Positions 1 through 12,300 of a DNA stretch of 64,000 nucleotides are shown piece after piece. Each line of letters starts with the position of its first letter. Positions within the stretch are counted from its first letter, which is position 1. Position numbers and translations under genes: made by a program. This DNA is from Galbula dea (Eukaryota > Chordata > Aves > Piciformes > Galbulidae): contig VWZX01009978.1 of the NCBI GenBank assembly GCA_013399015.1, forward strand, positions 93,373-157,372. The letters run 5' to 3'. The notes below the pieces were generated by a model. It saw only the letters and a list, made by a program, of their open reading frames with translations, did not search any database and was not told where the DNA came from.

Positions 1-195
1 ACTCAGCGATATGGGTGCTTGGTTGAAGCCTACAAGAAAAAGTGCAGCTGGCTGTGCATTCCTAGAGCATGGCTGTTCTCTAAGGCAGTGCTTCAGGTGA
101 ATCAAGAGAATAAGAAGGCCTAGTTCCACGGGTTCCTGGTACCAAGAAAGGGGGTTTCTGGTTTCCAACAGCAGCCTTGCTTCTGAGGCCAAGCG
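1..195 (-). other. MLLT1: MLLT1 3' UTR, beginning
   Basis: Sequence after the MLLT1 stop codon in gene orientation. No AATAAA-type signal is visible on the minus strand in these 195 bases, so the 3' UTR should continue beyond the left edge of the window. Confidence 0.75.
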
Positions 196-324
196 TCATG
201 TCGCCACTGCCTCCAGGTAGCTCTGCAGCTTACGGACGGTCGTCTCATCCAGGGAGAAGAGGTCAAAGTCAAAGGTTGTGTTGGTAACGTTGAAATGCCC
301 TGTTTCCTCGATGAGATTGACAAT
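196..324 (-). CDS. MLLT1: MLLT1 coding exon 12 with stop codon
   Basis: Encodes 42 residues from [18 protein letters not shown] to [11 protein letters not shown] and a TGA at 198-196. This completes the ANC1-homology domain. Confidence 0.96.
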   Translation of the reverse strand: MVNLIEETGHFNVTNTTFDFDLFSLDETTVRKLQSYLEAVAT

Positions 325-3300
325 CTGGACAGCAAGGAGACAAGCAAGGGTGGGTACAGAGACCCCCATCAAGATGAAGCCCAGCAGAGACCCAGCCAGT
401 CCTCTCCCTCAAGCCCTCGGAACGTCTCCCAACACGAAGGGAAAGCTCTCCCCACAAAGCAAACCAGCTCCTCCTGCATACCTGACTAGAGCTCAGGCTG
501 GAAAGGGAGGTGGGCACGTTTCTGGCCTCTTACATTAGACCAAGAGAGCCCAGCTTTGGGAGCAGTGCCAGGAAGGCAGAGGGAAGAGGAACCAACCACA
601 CAGCCAGATCTTTGCCAACACAGACATCGCATGCACGTCTCAGCTTAGGCTCTTTGCTTTCTACACGTGTATCTTGGCTTTCCAAGGGAACCAGACCCTC
701 TCACACAAAGGAGAGGCAAGTGAAAGGTCAAGCATCACAGGGGTCCTGCTGAGACCCTTGGACACAAAGGGTTACCAGAGTACAACAGCTTGGCAGCAAG
801 CTGACAAATGATCTCTACCTGCTGTAGCACATTGCGCTCTCGTAGTGCCATTAGTCGCCTGTGAAGCTCCACTAATTCATCAGTGTAGGCCTGTAAGGGA
901 GGCATGAACAGAAATGGTGACACATGTGGCATGTCTGGATGAGTGCCAGAGTGACTTTCCTTCCAGAGGAACCTGAGAGGCCCTTTCAGACATCTTCCTA
1001 CTCCCAGGTTTTTATCCCCCTACAGTTTTCACTGCCTCCTCCATCCTGATCAAGCCCTGGGAAGACTAAAGGCTTCACAAACACAGATGGTCTGAAGACC
1101 ATCAGCAAGGTTCTTTAATGACACCATCAAACAAACACCTCTGAAGGGCTTTAAGAAGGGCACAGAACCTTTGAGTTTAGAAGACCTCAGCAAGGTGAAG
1201 TTCACACCTCAGTGAACTTCAGGGTGAGTTCTTCCCCAGTGGCACTAATGAAGCACAGCAGTGCCCAACACCCCAGCAGCCTGCCTTTTAGTTACCTGTT
1301 TATTTCCATACCTCCCCATGGGCAATGCAGGGTTGTTTAGAAGCTCAGGGTGTTAATTGTTCTTACAGAAGGATGGTTTGTTGGGTCAGGGTTTTCATTC
1401 CTTTTATTGTGGCAGCCAACAGGACAAGTTTCTGGGCACACTATTGCTCACAGGGGAGAGAGTTTGGCTGTGGAAAGCTGCCCCAGAGCTCTTCAGGTCT
1501 GCATCAGCAAAACTGAACTCATCTCAGTAAGTATACTAAGGGAAACCAAAACAAATCGCCATTTCCCTCCCCAAATTTGAGAGCTATTCCCTCCCCAGCA
1601 CAGCCCTGCAGAGAGAAGTGCTTCTCCCAGTACACCCCAGCAGCAGGGAATGCTGTGCCTGCTGGGAGAGGTGGCATCCTCTGGAAAAGCTGATGCTATT
1701 TCAGGCACTCTCTCCCCAAGGGGTGCCCAGGGTGTCCCCTTCTACCTGGATAAAGCACTCTAAGAGAAGAGACTGTTACCCACAAACCCTGCCCCAGCTC
1801 AGCCCCTCAGCTGTGGTTAGCAGAGGAGATTCTGCAGCTAGCAGGAGACTCAGATGCAAACATCCCTAAGAACACACTTACACACTCAGTGCTCAACCTG
1901 TGCTGTCCTCTCCTGTTTGAGAAGTCTTAACACACACAGCTGAGAGCTGCAGATTGAGTCTCTGATGGCCTGAGGACCTCAGGGATTAGACCAAGGAGAA
2001 GGCTTCAGCTCCCATGTGAACAAACCCCAGTGGCAGAGCCATGGGGACAACCTGGGGCTTGGCTGCTTGCTCAGCCATGCTCCAAGGAGTATGGACACTG
2101 CTCTGCTTGCCTTGGAGGCAGGAAAAGGAGGGGATTCTTACAGAACAAACAAAGGTTTCAAGCAGCAAAGCAGAGCATCAAACAAGCTGTCATTTGGAAG
2201 ATGAAAGAGATGATAACTGCCTTCTAAGGAGGCACTCACCACTGCAGCAGTGGCCAGGCCACTGCTCCAGACAAAGGGCAACCAACTCAAACCCATCCTA
2301 ACATTCTGCATATGGAAACAACCTCAGGGGCCAGCTATTTAACATACAATTTCTGCAGTGTCACTCTCCAAAGTCTGTCCTTTCAACATCTGCTTTGTGT
2401 TCTACTCAAGCTCCTAACCTGCCAAGGCACAGCAGCGGCAGCAGGCTGGGCTGGCTCAAAGGCTTCTCCCCGCCCCCAAGAAAGGGTAGTGAGCATCCCC
2501 CAGGTGTGTGACATGCAAATCCTCACACATACCTTGTCATATGTTCCCTTCTTCAGGATTTTCTCTGGCTTGTTACAGGACTCTGGGCTTTTTCTTCCAG
2601 ATGCCTGAGAGTAAAAGAAATCAACATTAGGGAATAGGGATGACTGGAGCAGCTCTGGCAGGAGGGAAGGCTGAGAGCCCTGGGGGCTGCTTAGCCTGGA
2701 GAAGAGCAGCCCCAGAGGGGAGCTGCTCAATGCCCAGCAAGAGCTGAAGGCTGGGGGCAAGAGGCTGGGGCCAGACTCTGCTCAGTGGTGCCCAGGGCCA
2801 GGCCAAGGGGCACTGGGCACCAACTGGAAGCCAGGAGGTTCCAGCTGAGCAGGAGGAGAAGCTTATTTGGTGTGAGGGTGTTGGAGCCCTGGCCCAGGCT
2901 TTGCAGAGAGGCTGTGGAGTCTCCTTGTGTGGAGAGATTGCCAAGGCAGCTGGAGGTGACCCTGGGCAAGCTGCTGTGGGTGCCCCTGCTGGAGCAGGGG
3001 GGTAGATAATCCCTAGAGGTCCTTTCCAACCCAACCATGGTGGGATCTGGGGATTCTGTAACCCAAATGAGTTCAGACAACACTGGTCTAATGTTTTGGA
3101 TGCACAGCACTGACAGAAATCACCTGTCTGCAGAAGAGAGGGAAACAGAGAGCATTTGGAGCAAGTCAGAAGGAACAGCATGGCCTGAAGACAGTGCAGG
3201 AACAGGGTGCTGGAAAGGAAACCTTCCATCTTGCCATACCTTATTATTTGCTGGAGGCAGCTTCTGACCAGGAGGTGGCTCTCGACTCGGCAGGCAGGAA

Positions 3301-6300
3301 TCTGCACTATTGTCACTGTCACTGTCACTAAGGCTCAGTCTGAAAAACAAGCAGCAGAGGATTAGCATCACCAGGTAACAGGAAACTAACTGACTTTGCT
3401 GTGAGCTGAACCACACACAGGTAAACCTCTTCTTTATTACAGACTCCTAAATTGTCTGTCAGGAACAGTCTGCCATTTCCAAGAACCCTTTTTTCTTCCC
3501 CAGCTGGCACTGCCTTTGCCATCTTCCATCCCTGAGCAGGCAGAGCAGGGACTTGGGAGTTCACTCCTGACAGCAGCTGAACTCTTTCAAACACAAGTCC
3601 CCTCAGAACCACTCAGTCCCACCCAACTCTCACCCACAGCAACTGTTCACTGTGGGGAATCATTCCAAGACCCCCAAGTGCCTACAGCAGCAGCTCCCCA
3701 CCACCTCCACTGAGGACAGAGCCCAACAAAGGCATTTAGTGTTTCTGTTGGGACCTCTGAGATTTCCTATTCATTCTGATTCTTCTTGCAGCCCAACAGA
3801 GACAGACAGATAAATATATAGCAGGTATCTGACTTTTGATGAGTGGGAATACACTCCACTACCTATCTCCTAAAGGCCTGAACAATATCCTTGTGTTTCT
3901 GCAGTCCTGTTTAGGTGACAGTGTTGCACTCTGGTGCAACAACAGATTGCTGTTGGTTTGGGTGAACACAAACATCCCATGAGATCTGCAGCTGCTCTCT
4001 GGGCCAAGCATTTGGTTTCAAATATTCAGCCTGAGAATACTGCAGGTTTTGGCTACCACAACATTTCCTAAGGGGAGAAGGATAAACTCCAACTATTTCC
4101 ATTGACTAAAGCAGGAAACAGCTGTTAGCCAAGTCCCAGAGGAGTCAAGTAAGCAACTGTCAACATGTTCTAGTGGCAAAGACTAAGGCTGCTCTGGTTT
4201 CAGAGCAATGCAGCAAGGAGAGCAGCCAGCTGACAGCCCCCCAGCACCTCTCTCATCTCTGCAGATCAAAGGTCTCACACCTCCCAGCTCAGCAGGCATC
4301 TGAAGACAACAATTAGGTGACTATTTGAAGGGGCTCAGTCACTAACACCTGCAAAGCTCAACACACACCATTCCCAGTGGCTTCCTCTTTGAGCTCTGGG
4401 GATCTCTCCTCACCCAGTTCTGTTCTCACCCACCCCATGTCTCCACCACACATCTGCCCCTTCCCTCTCTCACACAGCCCCATCCCTTTGATTCCTCCCA
4501 CCCCAAAACCACCAAGCATGGAGGGCAACAAGACCACAAGCATCTTTCTTCTGGATTTGTTACCACCTGGAATCCCTGCTGACTGGGTTTGCTTTGACTG
4601 CTGCCTCCTCTCCAGAGGAGCTGTCATCATCATCTGACTCCTCTGACTGCAGATCTTCCACCATGGAGCGCAGTGGGCCTGGGATGAGAGGAGAGAAAGC
4701 AGCTGAGCCCCAGGACATGCGCAGCACAACTCCATCCAAGCTCTCTGATCTTAACTGCATCAGTTCCTATTAGGATACTTCAGGATTTCTCACCCAGATG
4801 TCACTGGAACTCCCATACTGCTCCAGGACACTACATTCCAGTCTCAAAACTGAAGCAGAGCTGACAAACTTGACACCTGCTGTAAAGCCACCCCTGCCTT
4901 CCTTCCCCCCTCAACCCTCTCCCCCTCTGCTGAAATGCAAACAAAAGGACTCAAGTTTTCAGTTTTCCCCCATTTTTGGATGTTTGGGGACTATTCTAAA
5001 TGTCACAGGAGAGACAGCTGGCAGCAACAACAGCATCTGCTAAGGTTAGAGCATTTCCTGCTGCCACAGATCTCTTTGGGCTCTCACTGGAGGAGTCTGC
5101 AGGAGAATGTGTTAGGCACTGGCAAAGTGATCAGTGGCACATTGGTCATTTTTAATACCACATAGAGGAGGCTGGAGGAGAAATAATTCTGCTGACATTA
5201 TAGATCAACAGCAAACACTTCTAAACCAAAGCAGAAACCAAGGGAAAGAACCAAATCCAGAGAGACCCTGCTCATATAATTTCACTGCCAGAGCAAGAGC
5301 AAGCCTGGGACATTATTGCCTTCTCTTGCTGAAGCATTGCAGCTTCAAACTGTCTTAGCCTTATAAATGGTGCTGGGAAAAAGGAGATCCAGTTCTCCTC
5401 AGCCTTTTAAAAGGTTTTGCAAGGAAGACTTGGATTGCAGCAGTTCTCATTTCTTGCAACACACCTTGACTGTGGTTCTGAGACGGCTCGAAATCGGAGT
5501 CGGAGCTGGAGTCAGAGCTGGAGCTGGAGTTGGAAGGGCTGGACTGGACAGACTTAACCCCCCATAAAAGGAAAAAAAAAAAAAGAGAGAATCTTAACCT
5601 TTCTAATCCAGAAAAGCACAAGGCAGAGTGAGACAGAAGCATTTCAGCACTCTACAATATCCCACATCCCTGACTGCAGTGCTGGGCATGACAGGAAGCA
5701 TCCCGAAGCGCAGCCAGTGCTGCTGATGCCTTGGGCACACTGCAGCTCAGTGCTCCTGGGCAGCAACAGCTCCCACCAAAACCTCCCAAGCCACTTAGCT
5801 TCCAACAGCCTCAGGTGAGGAAATACAGCATCTGAGTGATAAAACCTGCCTTTGAAATGGGCAAAGTGACTAACACCCAACCTAGGGCAACCAAAGCCCT
5901 CTTAGCCAGTGTCTTTATTGTACTCCATCAACACCTTGTCCTGCCCATGAAGGAGACAGGATGCCTGCTCTGACTAGCTCACTTGACTCCAAAATGAGTT
6001 CTCATTTATCACTCTACCCTTCAAACAGTTGTTTCTACACCAGTCTGGGCTGTGCTGTTCCCAGTTTGTTCTGAAAACCTCCCAGGAGGCAGCTGAAGCC
6101 CAGCTACACCAACTGCCCTGACTGCCAGCACTCAGCAGAATGCCAGGAGTTTGCCATGCAGTGAGGGGAGTGAAAAGATCTAACCAACCACTACTCATAA
6201 CAGCACCCAGAAATGCAGTTTTGGTGCTACTTATGCTTTTTAAACACAAATCCAGCTATTTTCCAGCCACCCCATGCTTTAGCTTGAAGGCCCACGAGGT

Positions 6301-9300
6301 GGCACTGAAGGCTCAAGCAACTCTTTCATCTCCAGGAGCAGCAGCAACTGTTACAATAACCTTAAAGGTTTATTTGTTACTCAGTAGGATCCACTTTAAA
6401 GATTTTTTTTTTTTTTTCAATGTACTGGAATATTCTCTTCCCTTTTAAAAAGTAATTTAGCATTCCAATTTCACTGCACCACTCCTGGGACTCCACTCAC
6501 TCCTTCCACTAACAGAATCCTGATGCTAGAAGGAAAAAAAAACAAATCACACATCAATAAAGTTGACTGCAGAAAGTGTTAATACTATAAAAACCACTGG
6601 AAAGAGGCAGAAAGAGGCAGAGCAGCAGCTCTGGCCATGAAGAAAGGAAAGTAGGGTCAGGACTTTCATCCCAACATCAGCCTGCCCTAGAATTCATCAC
6701 CCAAGCATCCTTAAAGAGTTTCATTTATTCAACTGGAAGCAGGCAGGCAAAATGTCCAACAGGGCTTTGCTAAGCTTGGTGAATTATTCAGCAGCAAAGG
6801 AGGAGAAGTGAACAATTGTGATATCTGATATGTTGGCAGAGTGCAGCAGCACTGTTTGCTCAGGAAAATGCCAAGAGGCAAAGCAAAGAGCAATATTTCC
6901 AAGCTAAGGGAGCACAGCTCCTGCCTTGTGTCTCAGCCCCAGCCTCCATCCTAACAGCCTTCACTCCTGATCATCCAGCAGGTGTTCCCCTCTAAAATGC
7001 CTTCAGAGGACCTAAGGAGAAGGTGGAATTTGTACAGCCTCAGCCTCTCTCCTTCTGCCTTTAACCCCTGTGTGCTCCCTCAGCCCTTTGGGGGCAGGCA
7101 GTTGGCCAGGCTCTGTGCTTGGGGGGCTGCAGCTCCTGTCCCCAGCAGATGACAAAAGCAGATGCCCATAATGGAGAGCAGCAATCCTGCCTCACATCTC
7201 AGCCTCTCCCTTTTGTCAGCACTAGCTGTTAGGCAGCCAAGNGAAGGGACAAGTAACGTTCAGCAGGAGCCGAAATGGAAGGCGCAACTCCTCCAAGCCC
7301 ACTGCAGAGTCACACGAGCTCTCTCCCCTGCCAGCAGCACAAATGAGAGCAAGACTGTTCCTTTCAGCAGCAGCCTGCAAGGATGTCAACTGAAAGCAGT
7401 GGTGGAGCTGCAGGCTCAGAGCATGTTGCACAATATGTTGGCTGCAGCAGCAAAGCTGATTGAAGAGTTTCCGGGCCCCGATCCACCTCCAGCTGCTCAC
7501 TCGCTCTAGTGATGTGGCTTACCACACAGATCCACACAGCTGTAAAGCACAGAGCATGGAGGAGCAAAAAAGAACCCCCCAGGGTGGAAAAGGAACTCAA
7601 AGAGTCCTCTCTGCTACTGCCAATGCATTATGCAGTCCTAGCCTTAAGCCTCAAGTTCCAGAGAAACCTAAGCTGATCGGAGCGGCAGCTGCCAGGGTTC
7701 CCCCTCCATCACCCCAAGGATTCCTGCCCTCCTCCTGGGCCAGCACTCAAATACCTCTGTCAAGCCTCCAACAGACACAAGAGCTGGTGCAAGGGAGGAC
7801 ACAGAAGCTTGGAAGGGGCAGGACAGGAGTGCAGCAGGCTGCTGTGGGCCCACAGGCAGAGCCTGGCTGTGGTTTCATGGCACAGTTCTGAACAGCACTA
7901 TCAGCTGCCAGCTACGTGGTGAGGCCCTGGGGAAGGGGGGGACACCCAGGGCTGAGCAGGGATCAAGAGGGGACAGAAGCTCACACTGAGGCCACGTGGC
8001 TGCTACAGGGATGATGGGCTGGCTCCATGCTGTTGCACTTCAGGTAGAGGGGGCTGAAGGTGCAGAGGAGCTGCCTCTGTGTCATGCAGAGGCTACACAG
8101 TGCAGCCACCTGGAATAAGATCTTTGCAGAGCAACTTGAACTATCACTTGCCCAGTAAACTCTTCTAGTGGGGATCCTTTGTAAAAACAACCCCCCCAAA
8201 AATCATCCTGTCTGAAATAAACCCAGGAATACTTAGTGGATCGTGGTGCTGACCAAAGCCTAACACAAACTGCCTCTGGAAGATTTACTCTAGCAAAACA
8301 AACCTTCCTCAAAGTGGCCAGCAGGAAGCAGCCCAAAACTTCATGTGGCATTATCCTGTGACTCCTATGAGGAGATCTCTGGCTTCTTTCTAGCAAATCC
8401 AAAAGACACAAGTGAAAAGCAGAGAGAATTTGGATTGAAGTTGTCTTTTCCCTCCCCGCCCCCCTCCTAGTTTGTTTGGGGTTTTTTTGCCTTCTTTTGG
8501 AAGATGATTTTTAGAAGACAGAGGGTGAGGAATGTTCTTAGTTGTTAAAAGGAAAAAAAATATTTAGACAGCTTTTAAAAATAGTAGTAGAAGAATATAA
8601 CTTGTTTTATGTTTTAGAGCAGAAGTTATTTAGGTTTAGTGGCATGCACTGAGCCTGAGCCAGCAGCACATTTCTTCCAGGCCATGTCAGGAACAGGGGT
8701 TTGCTGTTTACATCTCAACACTGGGGGTTTACAGAAACAAAACTGAAGTGATTTCCTCCTTAGCTGAATTAAGATCCCATCTGAAAACATGATGATAAGC
8801 AGGTAGAAAGTGTAGCCACGCCTGTGCTACTCTAGCTCTGTAAACATCACTGCAAGGGAGGAACGAGGAGGCAGAACCTCATCAGCTCTGCCTTTTAGAT
8901 AAGCCTGCCTGCAGAGAAATGCCAACAGAACTGCACATGTGCCACAGGAGGTGGAGCAGGTAACAGAAGCCATTAAGGCTGAGAGGATTTGCAAAGGAGA
9001 GTTTTATTTGAGGCACAGCCCAGCCTGAGCATTTGCCAGCCTGGGTCTCCACCTTGTCTGAGGGAATACCTGTCAACAGCTCTCCCCACACAGGGATTTT
9101 AACAGCATGCTTAAGAGCCTCTGGCAAAGGACAACTCCTGACTCACCTCTGACTTGAAAGAGGTTTCATCCTCTGAGTTGGACTCCTCCATCTCCACAGG
9201 CTTCTTGATCTCCTTGGCCTCGCTCTCAGACTTCACCTTTTCCACTTTGGCATTCATCTTCTCCTTGGTTTGTTTCTTCTCTGGGTATGAGGAAGACGAG

Positions 9301-12300
9301 GTTCTGGGAGATGTCCCCAGGATATTCTTGACCCCTTTGGAGCTGCTTTTCTTCTGTTTTTTGGCACTGGGCTTTGGTGACTCCACATTGGAGGGCCTCT
9401 TGCTGGAAGACTTCAGCTCCGGCTGCGGCCCACCCTTCGGAGAAGTGTTCTCCAGTTTGGGCTCCTTCACGGCCAGTTTTGGTTCCTTGAAAGCAGCTTT
9501 TGGAGGTGCCTTCTCCTCCTTAGGCAGTTTGTTCTCAGTTGGTTTCCTGGAGGAGTCCTTCAGAGGTTTGTTTTGTTCTCTTTCAAGGTCTTTGGAGGAG
9601 TTTTTGCTCTCAGAGTCTTTCCTGGGCCTCTCTCTGTGCTCCTTGGTTACTTTGTGTGGCTTGGATGCTTTGCTGCTTTCCTTGGTTGCATCCTAAAATT
9701 CAGCAACAGACACAGGCAAGGGAGGGATGAAACTGCAGCTCTGTGCAGAGTTACCAACACCTTCTCCTAAATCACACTGAGGCATTTGTTCCATGCAGAC
9801 ATCCACCCCCAGGTGCCTATTACACTTACCTACCTCTGAGACAAACCCCAAGCTGATGGACAGAAATCAACAGCAGGCACTCCAACAGCTACAGCAGGAC
9901 AGGATGAAACATGTCTCACCAATGCCTGTTCCCTCCTATGGTCTATAAAAGGAGGTCTATAAATAGCTAAGTTTCATCTGCAGGGTTAACACCTGAAGCC
10001 AGGTAAGAGGAAACTCACTCCAGCTGTGTCACACCAACTTCTACCTCACACCACGTTTTAGGGGGGGGGGAAAAAAACCACACCCAAAACCCACAGCAAC
10101 TCAAGAGAGTGTTAAGGTTAAATCACAGCCATGGCAAAGGCAAGTTGTGCTCACAGCCTGGCTCCCAACTCACCACAACAACCACCCAGCAACCTGACAG
10201 AAGTCCTCAACCTCCTCACACCACAGGAGAGCCAAAGCCTCCCACCCCAGCAGCTTCTGAGAGAGCTTTGGGACACCAAGCATCAGGACTCTGCCTATCC
10301 TGAGTCAGGCACAGAGGAAGGCAAAGGAGCTCTTCCCTGTCTGAATAAGGGAGCTCCAAACACTTCTGGAACTGGGTCCTGTGGGGAGACACTGGGGTGT
10401 GAATGCACACACTGAGATGCAGACACACATGCACCTCTGAGGGCAACCTGGAGGAGGAGAGGCAGGAGACTGCCAGGAACCAGAGACAATTTTCCCCAGA
10501 GCTTGAGCCCTTTATTTCTCTGGAGTTCCTTTATTTCTCTTCTGTCTTCTTTGCTTTCTAATGCTTCATTCCTGACCAGAAGGAAACCAGGCACTAACAG
10601 GTAAGTCACCTCCATTCTGTTTCCTAACAGCAGTGTCAGGAGACATGCCCAAAGGGCCAGAAGTGTTTAGAGCCCAGAGCAAAATGGGAATCAGGGCTGA
10701 ATTAGACCAGAAAATGAAATGCTGTTCAAATTTGTGACCCTTCAGGCTGATAAAGGGTATCTCATCTGCTTCAAAACACACTGCCTGGGGAGTGTCTCTC
10801 CCATGTAGCACTACACAGAAACAGCTTCATCACACAAGTGAGAAGAAAGGAAACTTCAGCTGCTTCTGGAGTCTCAGGAACTAGCCACTGCTGGATGCAA
10901 ACAGCACAGCTTGCAACACCACTAGTTTGACCAAGTGCAGCATATTCTGTGCTCTGGATCTTCCACCAGAAGGTCCTTACCTCCAGCCTTCTCAGTCCTA
11001 ATGGCAGAGGAAGTGCTGCCTGCTGCTACCAGATCCAAGTGCCCCAGCACTTGGGGAACAGCTTTAAACAGACAGTGTAAGAGCCATTTCAGCATGATGG
11101 AGACAAGTCAGAAGAGAGAAGACTTCATTCAGCTTTATCCCTACAGCAGTTCAGGAGGAAGACAGGGTTCACCAAAAATCCCCAGTCTCAAAACATTGAA
11201 TTTCTGGTGAAAATTTCCCTGTAGAGAAGCCCAGCAAATCAGCAAACCACCTCCTACATTATGCTGGGTTCCAGCCCATTAGCCAGCAAGCTACAGAGCA
11301 GAGGGAAGATGTTTGCAGAATGGGAAGCAGCCAACAGCTGCTAAACAAGCTCTTAGCAGCAAGTCCTGAAAGACTTCTTCACCTCAGGCTGACCCAAACT
11401 TGTGCTCCACTGACCTTTGACCCATGGGATGGTTTGGTCTTCTTGGGATCAGAGAAGGCAGAGAGTGGTATTGTGGGGAGCATTGGATAATCAGGGCTTG
11501 GCCTGGAAACAGTCTCTGCTCCTTCTGGCATTACCATCACCTGGTAACAAAGAGGAGAGAAGTTATGGCTGAGGGAAGTGGCATGGCCTATTAACAGCAG
11601 ATTAGGTTAAGTCACTTGCTCAATTAACACACTGTTATTCATCTTTTGGATGTTTTCTTGCCCCTGCTTAAAGGCTGTAAAAAAGATATTGTCTAGGTAA
11701 TGCTCAGTTTCAAGGCAACTCCTCCAACACAGAACATTAAAACCACAGAAAGGCACCAGGCAATATCAAGTATCTTTCCCAAAGGGAACTCTTAATGCTC
11801 TGAGCACAAGCAGGCAATAAAGCTCTGGACAAGAACTGGCTGTTCTGCTGCAAATGGGCAGCAAGGTAAATCTGGAAGGGATGAGCAAGACTTTATCAGT
11901 TTAGGAGAAGCTGAACTCACTCATGAGGAGGGGGAGGAAAGCAGGCCCTGGGACTCTCCCCTGACAAGATCTTACAGCAAGCACTGAGCCCCATGAAACA
12001 CTTCCCTCCCTTCCTCCCTCCCCTACCTCCTGTCAGAATAACCCTGCTGAAGAATTCCCACCACACCAACAGCATCCCAAGGGATTCATGAATGAAACAT
12101 CTCAATATGTAAGGGATATAACAGCACAACATGAAAGCCCTAGCAAGCAAACACTGTCCTAGCCATCCTCTGGCTGAAAGAAGCCTCTTCCTCTCTGTGC
12201 CCCAAACAGAAAAGCACTGGCACACTGAGGAAGATCAGTTTGGAATGCTTCCCACTCCTGAGATGTACTAGCCTCAAACTCCCACAGCTCTTTGCCTTTC

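Noticed and set aside
9154..9696. A 180-codon plus-strand open frame
   Set aside because: It is the antisense shadow of MLLT1 exon 6.
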